A stretch of DNA of 64,000 nucleotides, from positions 1-64,000 of IMG/VR virus record IMGVR_UViG_3300034093_001057; one strand, 5' to 3'. The position numbers and the translations under genes were made by a program. The stretch's first letter is position 1; each line of letters begins with the position of its first letter. This stretch comes from a virus. Below the pieces are notes generated by a model. It was not told where the DNA came from, ran no database searches, and saw only the letters and a list, made by a program, of their open reading frames with translations. Of this stretch, positions 16,476 through 31,600 are shown in pieces.

Positions 16476-16645
16476 CAATTATCTCCTCTTTGCTGAACCA
16501 TAACTTCTTTAGTATTTGGATCAAAAATTTTTATACTTGATGAAAAATAGAATCCGCCCACTTCATTTGGTTTTTTAGAAGATTCAGTTTCTTTTTTATT
16601 TGATTGTTCAAGTTCATTAAGTTCATTCATGTCTTTATTTATCAT
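16475..16645 (-). CDS. Small protein, paralogous to the N-terminus of the next gene
   Basis: This overlooked gene encodes 56 residues from the ATG at 16645, or 51 from the ATG at 16630. The N-terminus is charged (NELNELEQSNKKETESSKK). The C-terminus reads GFYFSSSIKIFDPNTKEV, which aligns with GFLKVYDPNNGEVFV at the start of the next protein. It starts within a TAATG overlap with the stop of the giant gene and ends in a TGATG overlap with the following gene, so it is flanked by coupling on both sides. A late promoter GATAAATA lies between its two possible starts. The role is unknown. Confidence 0.65.
   Translation of the reverse strand: MINKDMNELNELEQSNKKETESSKKPNEVGGFYFSSSIKIFDPNTKEVMVQQRGDN
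16636..16643 (-). promoter_or_regulatory. Late promoter candidate, GATAAATA
   Basis: GATAAATA on the minus strand lies right after the stop of the giant gene. Transcripts from here would begin near the ATG at 16630, favouring the 51-residue product or serving the 206-residue gene. Confidence 0.5.
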
Positions 16646-19600
16646 TATAAAATATCCGTATTTAAGAATTCAGCAGACACAGTTTCACTTATCTGTAATG
16701 GATCACCGTCGACTGTATTAAATATTGCGTCATCTATTGGGTTCCAAGTTTGGTTATAATAAACATCTGACAGTCTATTCTTTGATAATAACCCAAAAAC
16801 TTCAGTATAAGTTAGTATCAGTGATTGCTTTCCTGTTCCATTAACTCCTCGTTCTAAGTTACTTAATGTGTTGTTAGTTAAATCTACTGATCCAAATCTG
16901 ATTTGCTCACCGTTTACATAAATCAAATTACCTTCTAAAGTAGTAATTGTTAATTGATTTCCTACATTAATGTAACTACCTGCTGTTATTTTTAATATCG
17001 GTGATAACTCTTCTATCACAACTCGGTAATTATCGCTAGAAATAAACTCGTTTGTGCTATTGTTGTATACTGTAACGTTAGTAATTAATCTCTTATCTGC
17101 TGTTAACCCAAAGTTGTAATTACCAGAAACTGCTGCAGGAGTGGTCACTGACTGAACAATAGTATTGGTTAAGCGAGTAACGTCATCTACATAAATTACA
17201 GTACTCAAGTCATAGATAGGTTGTGTTAACCAAGTTCTAGTACCGGTATTTGCTCTGTACACACTTGCTTCATTAATAGTATCAACAAAGTTCAAATATA
17301 TTTCTTCATCAGGAGTAGCATATGGCATCATACTTGTTATGATTACTACGTCACTTGAATCTATAGAAGTTAATATACTTAAATTATTATCAGCATTTAA
17401 TCTCAGGCTAGTAGAAGGTACACGTTCACCATTTACTGTTACCCATAAACGATCAGTATTTACGTGTTCCCACTGAGTTACATTCATTGACCCTGAATCA
17501 TTACTAAGAGCTACTGAACTTCCACCTCGTGTAGCAGAAACAGTAAACTGTGTTGCACTAACTATCGCACGTATATAGTATGTTGTTCCCGCTACTAAAC
17601 CATCTAGTACAGAACCGGTAAATATTACCGGCGTATTTACTACTAACTGACTAGTAGAAGTTACTGTAATCAAGTTAGTTGATGTAGTTGTAGCGGTAGC
17701 AATTTGAGTTACTAAGTAATAAGAATCTACTAACCAAACATATCCTTCACCTGTATAAGAAGAAATAGTAGTAATCGGGTAGTTTACAGCACCGAATGCA
17801 GGATTATAACCTGCATATCCTGGAATCCCTGATTCGTATAAATCAAATGTTGTTGAATCAATTATCTTAGCATAGTAAGTATTGTTATTAAGTTGGATTG
17901 ATCCTAACGTACCATCTATTCTTACTAAGTCATTTTCACTTAGTCCGTTAGCCGCAGCAGTTGTTACTCTAACAGCAGGTTTTCCGCCTACTGTAACTTG
18001 TATAGTACCTGTACCTAGTGTGGTTACTATTTGAGTTCCGTTTTCGTTTTTGATAGTAAACACAGTGCTACTTACAATACTATCAACAAAGTACACAGTT
18101 CCGTCAGTTGCTATCCCGCCAAACGAAATACCTTTAAATTCTACAGTAGCGTTGAGTACAAATCCTGAAGTGCTGTCTACTGTTATTTCATTAGGTACGC
18201 CCGCAGTAGTAGCAGTAGCACGAGTAACAGCTAGTGGTAATGTTATTTCATTAGATATACTTTGAATAGCGTTTACTACCGGTGCAGTTGAGATTCCGTC
18301 ACCTATAACCTGAGTATTCAAATACTGCTGTTGAGTATCATTAAACGTAGTAACTGCTATAGTACTACCATTAGTAGGTGCTGAGTTAAATATAATTTCA
18401 TCTAAAGCAGGATCTATAGTATAATCACCTAATGGTGACAATCTAATACCGTCAACTTCTACAATAGCATTACCAGGATTATCACCGCCTACAAAGTTGT
18501 TTAGCGCAAATGTATCTTCTATACCATCTCCAGAAAGTATTTGTGTTTCTGGTAGCGTGTATCCATATTGTGCCGGGAATGTTTCTCCAAATATTGTATA
18601 TGACAGATAATCAGTAGAGTTGTCGTACGGAGCAGCAAATACTAATTTAGCTGAAATTCCATTGCTTGCTAATCCTATAGCATAGTCGTTTGTTATGTAC
18701 ATTGATCTACCACTTGCATTACCCAATACTTTTACAGAACCGCTTGGTGTTTCAGAAATAGTAAACTCGTTGCTATCTATGATAGTTTTTATATAGTATG
18801 TAGTAAGAGGATCAATATTGCTTCCTGTAAATATACCCTCACCAAACGTTACGGGAGAGTTAGCTATTAATCCATTTGTAGATACAGTTACCACTGCGTT
18901 GTTGCTTGACTTAGTTTTAACAGCAGTATTAGTATTACCTATTACTAATTTAGTTCCATTATAAGTGACAATAGGATCTGTCCAAACCAAACCACTACCT
19001 ATTTCAATGTTTACTAACATTAATCCAGTAGCATCAGTTAACACATATATAGAACCTGCAACTCCGGTTATTCCGTTAATGCTATCAGAAATAGTAATAG
19101 TATTAGTTGCGGGACTAATAGATTTTACATAATACTGCTGATCTTCTACAATATTGCCAAATACTACTCCTTGGAATCTAATAGGTTCATTTATAACAAA
19201 CTGTTGAACACTGTCACACAATATTCTGTTAGTCACGGATTCAGTAGCAGTAGCAAATACTTCTACTGAATATGTTTCAGGGCGTATTACACCACTGCCA
19301 GAATATATAACACCTGAATAATTGCAGTTTAGATAAATTTCATTAAAGCCAGTATCAGTATTAAGTCTGATAGGATCAGTCTTAGAATTAGATTTAACTA
19401 GTTGATCACCGTTACCTGTTTCGTATACATCAATTCGTAGAGTATCACTAACAGGGGTAAATGCGATAGATGTAGTTAATGTAATTATATTGTTTATCCA
19501 GTCAATTGCATAATCAGTACCTTCATAAATCGTAGTAGACAATCCAGTAGTACCATTGATCACAGCTACAAATATTTCAGTTGGGTACTGAGCAGCACCA

Positions 19601-22600
19601 TCAAAGCTATACACTGTTTGAGTTGACGATACTGGATTTAGTTCTAAAGATACTATATTATAACCAGTGTGAGCATATTCAGTAGCAGGCCAGTTTGTTC
19701 CAGGACGTGTGTTTACTGTCATTGCAAGATTGTCAGTTACCATACCTGCAACCAATTCTTCAGGAGCGTAACCTGCTGTAAATGCATCACCTTGAATATC
19801 ATAGATTGGAGGAGCTACCACAAACAGTGTTGATACTGTCCAAGTAACACCATAATCATCAGTTAACAATACAGTGTCATTTTCTCCTACTGCAATAAAC
19901 GAACCGGTTTCTTTATGAGAAATTCCTTTTAATTTTTCTGTAGTACCTGAGGCAACCGTAGTCCAAGTAATTGCATTAGTAGATGTTCTAATTGTTCCTG
20001 TGTCACCTACCGCAATAAACACTCCATCACCGTATACTACATCATTCAGTGTTGCAGTAGTAGGATATGAATACATTCTAGTTCTAAACGGAATGCTTCC
20101 ATCAGTAAGATTTAGAACTGTGCCGCCTAAGCTTGTAGATATTTCAACTTGAGTTGAAGATACGATAGTTTTTATATAATAACTAATTCCAGCAGTAATA
20201 GAACTAAAACTATCAGTGAATCTAATCACATCGTTTACAGCAAATCCAGCAGTGTTAGTTAAAATTAATTGTTCAGTAGCAGAGTTTACACTTAGTACTG
20301 TTACTTCATTTACGCCCAACCAACTTGCACCGTTTTCGCTGTAATATATAACACCATTTTCACCAACTGCTACGATATTGTTTCCGTTAGCGGCAACGCC
20401 ATTAAATCCATTAGGTGTGCTTGTGTTTACACCAGCTGATGGGATAAAGTTTACACCGGTCCAATTTATTCCGTTTGCGCTGTAGTATATTAAATTAGTA
20501 TCTACTATTTGAGTTAACCCAGTAGAATATTCAGGTACTTCACCTTTACCTACTGCAACAAATCCAGTAAATGCAGCAACGTTTACTGCACTAACTCCGT
20601 ATAGTGTATTATCATACTCAGTAAACGCTAATCGTTGAGTCCAATCGTAAGTGTCGCTACTTGAAACAATACCTTCTCCTACTGCAACGAAAAGATTGTT
20701 TCTGTAAGCTACTGACTGTAATGATAGCGCAGCAATGCTTATTGGTTGAGGGCCTATTTCACTTGTAACAGTGCCTGTTGTAGTCCACACTATCCCGTCG
20801 TTACTTCTAAGTATAGGAGTAGCCGAGTTAGTGGAAGACATAACATATATGTTATTAGCTTGTATGATATCAGTTAATCCTATACCCGCATTAGTAAGTT
20901 TAGCAACTGCCCAAGATTCGCCGGTTTCGCTGCCTAACACCGCAGAATAGTTTGGTGCACTAGCAGCAGCCAAATAATTAGTACCGTTCCAAACTACAGA
21001 CGCAACATCAATATCAGTTGGATAAAACGCTTGTGTCTGTAAAATAGTATCTAGTTCGTACTGCTGGGCAGGAGCAAAAGGATTGCCTAAATATGTACTA
21101 TTAGGATAAGTAACTCCCTCAAACAACTGAGTTAAGTCAACACCCGGCATATTCACAGTAGGCTGATAATATCCTACTACTCGGTCCATAGCGTTAAGTC
21201 TGCGGTCACCTGAATCTAGTAATTCCCACTTACCAAATATAAAGTCGTCATCATTATTACTTACAACACACACATATACTCTGTTGTTAAATTTAACAAT
21301 AGACTGATTAAAGTAGAATGGTTCCGGCAATAATGCAAAACTGCCTGCTTTAGTCATTGACATTGAGCCGGTAGTATCAGTAGTAAAGTTAATAACTGAT
21401 CCGCCGGGTTCAGTAGTCAGTCTTACAGTAGTTGCTGTTGGCTTATCAACGATGTAATATGTTTGTCCTAATGTAATTTGTGATGAGAAAATAGTGCCCG
21501 TAAATACAACAGGATCATTTACGCTAAAGTTAGCTGAACTTGTAACCGTTACTCTATCATTTGATGCTGTAATGTTTGTTGCAGTTGTAGTAGTGAATCC
21601 TACAAAATCAAATCCAATTCCGGTTACCGGTACAGTCATTAAAGGATTAGAGTAAACTTCAAACTGATTTGGAGATATTACTTTTAAGTAATATTGATCA
21701 GATGTTCCTGCTACTATACCTGAACAAATTACATCAATGATTCCTCCGTCAGTCTCATCTATAGTGTTTACCGTTAAAGTTAAATTATTAGCAGGTGTTG
21801 CTCCGCCGATATCAGCACCCGGTATAACGATAGTGTTATTAACCGCGTAACCTTCTCCTGCTGTACTTACTAATGCTCTATATCCGCCTAATATATAGCT
21901 TACATCAAATATTGCATCAATTATGATTTCTTGAGTCATATCAAAATCACTTACTGTGTTAGATAAAGTTACATCGGATCCACCGCTACTAGCGGATACT
22001 GTTATATACTCTTCTCCAGTTCCTAACATTGATCCTGAATCATTTGTAAGTATTTTTACACTTCCTCCGTCAGTATCAGATATAGTGAATCTAATTCCAT
22101 CAATATTGATACTTTCTACAAAATATTCTACTCCTATTGTAATACCACCTAGTCCTTGACCTGAGAATATGATAGGCATGCCTACATATAATGACTCAGT
22201 AGTATCACAGGTTATTAAATTACTTGATGATGTACTAATAGCATCTATTTCTACTATACCGTAATCAGTTATGTAATATGTAGTTGCTGCTGTTAGTCCG
22301 CCTATAGTAGTATCAAATTGTACTGGCATATTAACATAAAAATCGTCGGTGTTTCCAGTAGATGAGTCAATAGTAATTCTATCTAAAGTAGCTATTGTAG
22401 CCGTCATTGTTCTTTCAATTAACGAACTGTTTGTTCCAGAAACGTTTGGATATTGTTCAGACGTACTATACAAAGTAAACAGCTGACCATTTACTTGTCC
22501 AGGGCTTACTGGTAAAGATACATTCATTGTCATAGAACCGGTTGCAGTAGACAATGTTAATGTGTTAGCTTGACTGGTTAACAGCATACTACCTGCACCG

Positions 22601-25600
22601 TTAGATAATACAAACACACCACCGTTAATCAAAGTAGAAATAGTCATTTGTGTTGTGTTAACTATTTCACTTACATAATATGTTGTGCCGGCAATAATGT
22701 TACCAAATGTAGTTCCAGTAAATATAATAGGATCGTTAACACTAAAATCATCAGTTGAAGAAACAGTTACTCTATTATTAGATGCAGTGGTTGCAGTTGC
22801 AGTAGTTGATAATGGATCTTGTGTTTCTGAAATAGTAAACGTTTGACTATTAATAACAGTTGTTATGTAATATACGTCATTTTCAATTACCCCACCAAAC
22901 ACAGGCTCAGTTACACTATACTTAGTAAAGAATACAGGCAAGTTAGTATAAAATCCTTCAGTTCCTCCTGTACCTATTAAACTCATAGGAACAGTTAACG
23001 CATTAGTACCTGCTTGGGTAGCTGTTACTTCAAGTATGCCGGGATAGTTAACAGTTAATACAGCAGTATCTACTACTTCGCCTGCTAAACATTTTAATCC
23101 AGCTGCAGGAATAGTTGCGTTAGTTAAAGTTACTGTGCCGCCACCTTCGGTTAATGATACAGTAAAGTCTGTATCATTAATAATTGTTTTAACATAATAA
23201 GTAATATTTTCTTGTAATCCACCAGCAACCGCACCAACAAACTTAACAGGCATGCCTTCATAGAAACCTATTGTTGATCCTGAAGCATTTGGATTAGCAG
23301 AACCATCATCTAGAGGTATCAATCTAATTGCATTAGTAGCTAATATCGTGTTGCCTACGTTACGTTCTAATGAAGACCAAGTTAGCTGTCTATCATTGTC
23401 AACATCTGTGATTTCAAACGCAACACCTTGAGCACTTGCTAATACTGATGAGATAGGAGGTAATACACTTTCTAATTGCATTGACGAGCTAGAAACACTT
23501 TCGCTATTAAAATAACTACCAGCAAAGAATGATCCGTAATATGTGCCTGCTCTCCAATCTTGTACTTGTGAAGTATAAGTTGTTCTATCAAATCTTAGTG
23601 TGATATTATTTTCTCTAATAGGAGACGCAGAAGTGATCGCAGAGGCTTTTGCTCCTAAACTAATAGTTAACTGATCATCTGTTCCGATATCAGATATTTG
23701 TATTCTGTTTGTATCATTTATAGCGTCACTGTAGTTAGAGTAAAACGCAACTATAGCAGTTGGTGTTGTTTCTAATACATTGATATAGTACCATTGATTA
23801 TTAGCTAAACGACCGACCCCAGCATCACTTTGTTTAAACAGTACTAAGTCTCCGGTAGCTAAGTTAGGACCATAAACTCTTATTGTGTGTAATGTTGAGT
23901 TAATATCAGCATTAGTAAATGATATTACTACTGAAGGATCTATTCTAATTTCAGGAAGAACCATATATCCCTGACCAGGATCTATTACGTTAATACTTAA
24001 AACTGAATCTAAACTCATTACTGCTTCAAATACTGCTTCTGTAGTAGGAGCAGGATACAAATCAAGATCAACGTATGCAGTTACTCTAGGAGGATCAACA
24101 TAACCTTTTCCTCCATTTAGAACAATTACTTCAGGTAAATCAATAAAGATTTTTTCATTAGGGAAATGTTGAGAAATAGCTGTTCCGTTTAGTCCTCTTT
24201 GTAGTCCTGAAACTAAGTTAAGTGCTCTGTCAACTGAAGAGTAAGCTATTTCTTCGTTACCTATTCTAATTGTACCATTGATTGGGAATCCTTGAGCATT
24301 GTCTACAAACATAAACGATGAACCCAAAGTCATGTAAGAAACTAATGTAGTGATCTCATAATTACTTTCACCGGTTAAGCTTACTCCCTTATTTTGAAAC
24401 CATTGTGTGTATGGAGCAGTTTGCCAAATATCGTCAGTATCTACGTATTCATTATCTTGATTAGGATTAGAATATACTAATGAAGGAGTAATAAACTGAT
24501 TTACTGATTTATCATACTGAGCAGGCAAATCAAAGTCTGTAATATTACCATCAAATGTGTCTATTCCTGTATACTTAAATACAAACTCTTTTACAACCAC
24601 ATGATAAGGTTTAACTTCGTTAATGTATCCTGCTAAAAAGTCTTGATTATCAGTTTGAAACACTTCTATTGGTTTCAATTCTCTTATAGTATGAGCCACA
24701 TCTACTAATGAAGTTTTGTTTAACCAAGGTAAATAGTTTTGAGATTCAGTACTTTCACTTTGAATGTAGTCAAATAATAATATCAATCCTTTGTTTCTAA
24801 ACAACAATAATTCATCAATATAAATTTGTTCGTTCAATGCGCGAATGATATATCTAGTTTCTTCACTTGGATATTCATCATATGAACTAGTATCAAAGAA
24901 GTTATCACCAAATCCAAGTCTTGCTTCAGCATAATCCCAAAGAGTCAAGTTAAATTCAATAGTTCCATTTTCTAAACCGATACGAGTCCAAATGCTGTTT
25001 CCATCATATCTGTAAACTTCAAACTTACCGCTACCATTGTTTTCTACAGTAACAATAGTGTCTGTTGCTACAGATAAGGTAGACAGATCGGCGTACAATG
25101 GAACTTGTATAGCTGACTTAGTGTTGTTGTCGTATCCAGTTGTCCACCAGTTAATATACTGCCAGTAGTCTGGTGTATTGTAAAATTCTCCTTGAGCAAA
25201 CAATAAAGATATGTCAGGTCTAATTTCACTGATCGGATACTGAGCTAATACTTCATTAGCATATGTTAAGTAATTCTTTAATGCTAGGTAACGATTGTAA
25301 AAGAAACTTTGTCTTGGTCTAGCTAATACACCAGACTGAACTGCTTTTGGTAAGTACGGGTTAGGTACTACGCTTCCTTCTTCATCTACTCCAGCCAAAC
25401 TGTCTAACAGTCTATCATAAAGACCTATAGGTTCTGCGTTGCTTCCTAATTTAGGTAGTCCAGGTAAAAAGTCATCAGCAAAATCTTCTTTAATTAATGT
25501 ATATTCTGAGTGTGCTTCATCATCATTTGTACCATTAGCATACCCTATATGGAATACGCTATCATTTGCATTAATATATTCAGCACAGTTATAAAGAGCA

Positions 25601-28600
25601 AATGAATTATCTCTTAGCGGAGCAAAAAATGCGATACCAGAATTCTTAGGATTGCTGATGTAAGATTCAAGTATTGTATCAGATAATGTTTTTCCTTCTT
25701 CTCTAAAGATTATATTTGAATTTCTTACCCAGAAATAATAAACAGGAGTAACTATATTAGAAGAATCTATTATACTAGAAACAGTATATCTAGTGCTATC
25801 TTTTGGTGTGCCGGGGCCTTGATAATCTCTAGGAGAAACATTACTTACTACCCAAGTATAAACAGCAACATCACTACCAGGAAATACTGTTCCCCAATAT
25901 TTGCTGTTGTATACTAAGTCATTTTGATGGTAATTTACAAAACGAACATTAGTAGTATCAAACCATACTTTACCAACTTTTTCAGGGCCCCAAATTAACC
26001 CTGACTGAGGATCAAAAATCTCATCACTGTTATAATTAGCAGGGTCAATTGAAGTAACATAGTTTATGTTTTGTCTTACAGATCCTAATAGTTTACCCTG
26101 TAATGGATCAATGTAATCAAGATTTATCAATGTGTTATTTGTTTCAGCACTAAAGAGTTGTGCATTCTGGATGCTATCAATGTTTACTATAGGCGCAGAA
26201 TTTCTGTATATTGACCAGTCTTTAATACCTGATTCATTTTCGTAAATAGTTACTTGACCGTCTACTGAGTCTGGTAAGAAGTTAGGTGTGCCTATCATTA
26301 CTACATTGCTGTTGAAATCTAAAGCAGTGCCATAAAGTGGATTGAAACCGTATACTATGTCTTTGCTGTTTACAGACTGTGCATAAACAAACTCACCGAT
26401 ATTAGTTAAGTTCTCGTTATAGTTTGAAATGTAATCAAACATATAAACTGCGCCGGCATTTGGTGCAGTATCTATAAACTGTGTAGCGTTGTTGTCAAAA
26501 ATAGTATCGTTTGTAAAATCTTCGTCATCAATAAAATCAAACGTAGTACCTTCATAACGAGTAGCTACTGGTGCGCTAATCACTACAGAATCATATTCGT
26601 TGAATTGAACTACTGATCCAAACTGAGTAGGTCCAAATTCATGCGGGCAGTTAATAACTTGTGTGTTAGTATATATTTCAATACCTAGTTCAGTTAATGT
26701 AGTGGTATCAACCGCTGTTATTATTAGTTTCTGATTAACCTGAGTTAGATCAGTATTAATAACTTGAATCATTAGTTTATTATCTACAGTAGCCGCTGCT
26801 TGAATGTTAGTAATATTAGCAGAATTAATAGCATTAGCTACAACTGTTGCGTTTCCTATTGGCACGTTAACAAAGTATCCGTTAATTAGTAAAGGACGAA
26901 CAGCAGTAACATTACATTCGTTTACTCCAGTTACTAAACCAAATTTTGCTCCAGCATTTGTAAATCTATAAACAGCACCTTCTTGGTTTTCGTCACTAAT
27001 TTCAAAAGGAGATCCTATTAATATTTCAGAACCTGATTGAATAGTATCAAGTGAATAACCAAACTGAGTGCCTACTCTATTATTATAATTTGATGTAAAG
27101 GTCTGCGCGTAAGTAAACTTACTATCGCTTACTGTGATAATATCACCTGCTGTCAATGTACCTGAGTAAACGAACGTACTACCTATCACACCATAGTTGT
27201 TATCTTGAACTATTACGCCGTTTCTAGATACGTATAATGGTGAGGTTTGCACGGTAGCAGTTACGTTAGAAACAGATCCTACGGTAGATATTGCCTCAGG
27301 AGTAATAGATGATCTTGAAGTTTTTATTGTTATATCAGATCCTGCAATACTTCTTATGTAGTAAACACTATTTCCTTGAATACCGGTACCAAGTAAACCA
27401 GTACCGCTAAAGATAATAGGATCATTAACTGCTATTCCAGATACACTGTTTAATGTGATCAAGTTTCCTGTGGCATTAGTAGCACTTACTGTTCGTGATA
27501 CTGTTATAGGTGTCCATGCTAATTGGAAAGTTTGTCCTATTGTATTAAACTGAACTTCAATATTTTGAACTGCTCTAGAAAATGCAAAAGCACTTCCCCA
27601 GTTAGCAATGTTGCCATCATAGTCTTTATCAGGAGCGCCCACTACCATCACATCACCATAGTAGTTTGTAGTAATAGACTTGCTAAACTTATCAGTTGAT
27701 GATACTAAGCTTAAAGCTACTCCGTTGATTATTGTTGACGCTTTGTAAGTGATCTGAGTTGCTGCACCGGTGCCGGTACCTACTCCTGTTGCAACAAACG
27801 TGATACCTACTTTGCTTTCAATCGCACCAATTAATGTAAAGTCAGTAGTACCTAAGTCAGTGATAACATAAGTTTGTCCGGAAACAAAATATCCTGCATT
27901 AAGCAATATGTTTTGTTTCTGATAAACATGTACCTTATCGTTTGCAATATCAGAAATATATAACCAATTTTGGTCTCCGGAAATAGCTAGTTCGCTACCC
28001 CAATCTGTTACTCCGCCGGGTGCAGCGATTGTTTGATAAAGAACAAAATCGTCTGACAACTGACTATCATTAATTACATATACATGAACTTCTGAAGCAG
28101 TAGTAGGTTCAGAAATTACATAAGTGTTTCCTGCATAAACGATCTTAGAACCAAATGATGTTCCGCCGGTTAGTGTTTCTACGATAAAGTAATTGTTAGC
28201 AGAATCTTGAGCGTAACGATAAACTTCGCCTGCACTAGCATCGCTTATTAAATACCCTGCTTGATCAGTGTACGCAACTGCGCTACCAAATGTAGTGCTG
28301 TTAGTTTTTGTTACTTCATTATTATACTGATAGTTCAAACTCTTTCTATATACAGCCCAACTACCGTCAGTGCTTTCGTCTACCCATACAGTATTTTTTA
28401 CAAACTCTGTATCCAGTAGCGGTAGGTTATTAATACTAGCAGGATTGCTTACTCTTTGTGATTGGAATGTTAAACCAATACCTTGACCAGTGCTTGCAAT
28501 TTCAGTAGCTACCGGTAAGTTAATAATCACTTCATTCAAGTTAACTATGTTAGCTACTATGTAATATCCGTCTACGTTTGTTGCATAGTTTATAATAGAC

Positions 28601-31600
28601 AGAGGTTGCAGTCTTACTAAACCGTGAGGTTGAGCAAATGTTATTGTAGCAGTATTGTTTAGATTACTTCTTACTGCTATTACTCTACCAACAGATGTCC
28701 AAGCTAATACATCCCAGTTTCCTAGATAGTTAGCTAACCAAGCGTAGTCTCTTACATAAAAATCATTAATAAGTACAGGCTCATTATTTTTATCTCTTGC
28801 TACTGGTAACCCTGAATAGAAATAAGAAGACATTTTAACATCATCAAAGTTTACATATCCAGCATCAGGATATACTTGTGTTGGAGTAGAAGGATCAATA
28901 GTACTTAAAATATTAGGAGAGTCAATAGGTCTAGCATAATTGAACAAACTATATATAGGCACTTCTTGTTGAGAACCCGGAGTATAAACACCGTTAGTCA
29001 AGCTAACAATTGATGGATTACCTGTTAGATATTGTTCGTTGATTTTAAAATCTACAAAGTTTTTGTTTAATAGTCCACCAAACTCACCGCTTTTAATAGC
29101 CCAGTTTTCATAGACTTCATATTCAATACCACCTTGCGGTAAGGTAGCTCCTCTAAATGCTTCTATCGCATTACGAGTACCTTTGTTTTTAATCAAGTTT
29201 TGATAAACGTTAATCTGAGTAATATCAGTTAAGTCTACTAATGCCATGTAGTCACGAGGTCTGTAACCTATCAGTGAGAATCCTAATAGGTCTGCATCGT
29301 TTTCTAAGTTAGCTTTGTTAGTGTCATAATATAACGCACTTTCATATGATCTAGTTGAAGAGTTAGGTAATAATCCTTTTTGAATTTGATCGTAATCGGT
29401 TTCTTTCCAATCTCTTTCATTGAAAATATTGCTAGGCTCAATTACTTTTAATGCAGTCCAGTATTTGTTTTTATAAAGTACAATTGATCCTTTAGTGTAC
29501 TTGACTGCTCTTGACCATTCTTTTATGTTGTCTTGATTTAATATAAATCCTGAAGCGGTAATAGTTCCGTTCCATTCAGCGGTTTTAGTTCCTCTTACAT
29601 ATATTCTGTTTTGTCTTAACCCAGTAATTAAATTGTATATAGTATCATTAAACAATGTAGTATTATCAAATACCACAGCATGTTCAAAGTTACTTAAATT
29701 AAACTGTCCATAAGAAACAGTGTCACCTTGATTAAGTGCGGTAACACTAAACTCAGTACCGTTTCTAAACACGCTTAAGTCTTTTGCTTGTATTGGATAC
29801 AAGTTTTGATTCAATACAAAATTAGTATTTTGTACAGTAAGCGGTTGAACAATTGAACTTTCTTTGTCAATTTTCAATGTTTGAGCAGATGGATTTAATA
29901 AAAGAATACTTCCTACTTCCCAGCCAGTTTGTGACCAGTATAAGAATTCACTGATCATTTGATCCCAGTTAACTTCTATTCCACCTAAGACATCGTTGAA
30001 TATCATACCTTGTGAAGTTAGATATGCACCGTAACTAGACAAGAACTGTGCTACTTCTTGTTCGCTATAAAACTTAGCACCATAAGGAATTAATAATTCG
30101 TTAGCAGTATAATCAACTGCAACTTTTACCTGAGCATCTTCAACTTGAATGTTATTGTATTTACCATTGTTTACTGGCTTCAATACTTTAAAGTATGCAT
30201 TAGTTTGTGAATTACCAAATACAGTATAACCATCCTGTGTTATTTGTATTACAACTCCTGAGTATACAATTCTATCAAACGGTTGATTATCATAAAGAAG
30301 CAATGAATAACTTTCGTCTGGAATTAACAATGATGCGTTTCTACTGTTTGGAGTTCCTTTTTCTACATAGAACTTTAGCAAGTTTTTATCGCTATACCCA
30401 GCCAAACGATAAATTAATCTTACATCAAGGTTATCAAGTAAGTTAGTAATATTTTCAGTAGCATTTATTCCTATTTGCTTTTCGTAATCAACTATCCAGT
30501 TAATATAACTTGTTTTTGCAGTACCTGAACCATAGATTTCAACATCACTTATTACTAAATGACTTCTGTTGTTTACCAAGTATTGATTAAACTCTAAGTT
30601 ATATTTGTAGTTGTCTACATCTACTCCCAAGTTAAAGAAGTTAGCAGGTTTCATTAATGCAAATATTCTCATCAGATCAAAAGGATATGCTGAGCTTCTA
30701 CGATAGCTTAATTCAACCGGGGCATCATCACCCACTTTCCAATCTCTTTGGAATGTATTAGGGTTGTAGTTTCCTACTATTGCAACAAACGGAGAAACTA
30801 AATTACCTGCACTGTCTACTGGAATGATATTAGTTAAGCCAGGACGAGCAACTGTTTCAACTGTAATAGGTACTCCGTCATTCCAAATTACACCCTGTTC
30901 TAAATCATTCCAAAGAATTAAGTTATCACTAGTATAAGGCGCAGGACCATATCTTTCTGTCCACCAAGTTGGTTGATCAGTAAAACCTAACATTTCCCAT
31001 GGCGTAGCATTAGGGGTTGTAGTATCATAAAAGTATTGATACACACCTCTCCAATAACCTTGCTCAATCGGTGTATTAGTTAATTTGTTAGCTGCATTGG
31101 TGTAATTGTAAGTAAATTCATTTACTTTAGAAAAAACCTGAGTTTTGTAATTTAATCTGTTTTGCCCTACCCAGTTTAAGAAACTTTCACTATACATTTG
31201 CAAGAATTCGCTATATGTATAGTCGGTATCTCTAAAGAATCCCGGTAGCACTTCATATGTTTGAATAGGTACAGTGCTGCTTAATTTTAAGTTGTTATAA
31301 ATTCTTGTTTCAAATTCTAATAAGCCCTGATCTCTAAAGTCTTCTAGAACACCCAAATTAGTGTTATAAGATCCGTATAACTTATTATAAGAACCATCGT
31401 GTCCTTTAATAAAATATGTTGGTTGAGTATAAGCAGTGTCTAACACTACTTGAGGAGTATAAGCAGGATATAAACCTAATTTTGTTGGTGTGTTAGGAAC
31501 ATAACTACCATAAGTTTGATTATATTCTTTAATAGTAATCTTGTCACCCGCAATCAAGTCTAACGTAACAGTTAGTGACGGGGCATCTTGACTTATAACA

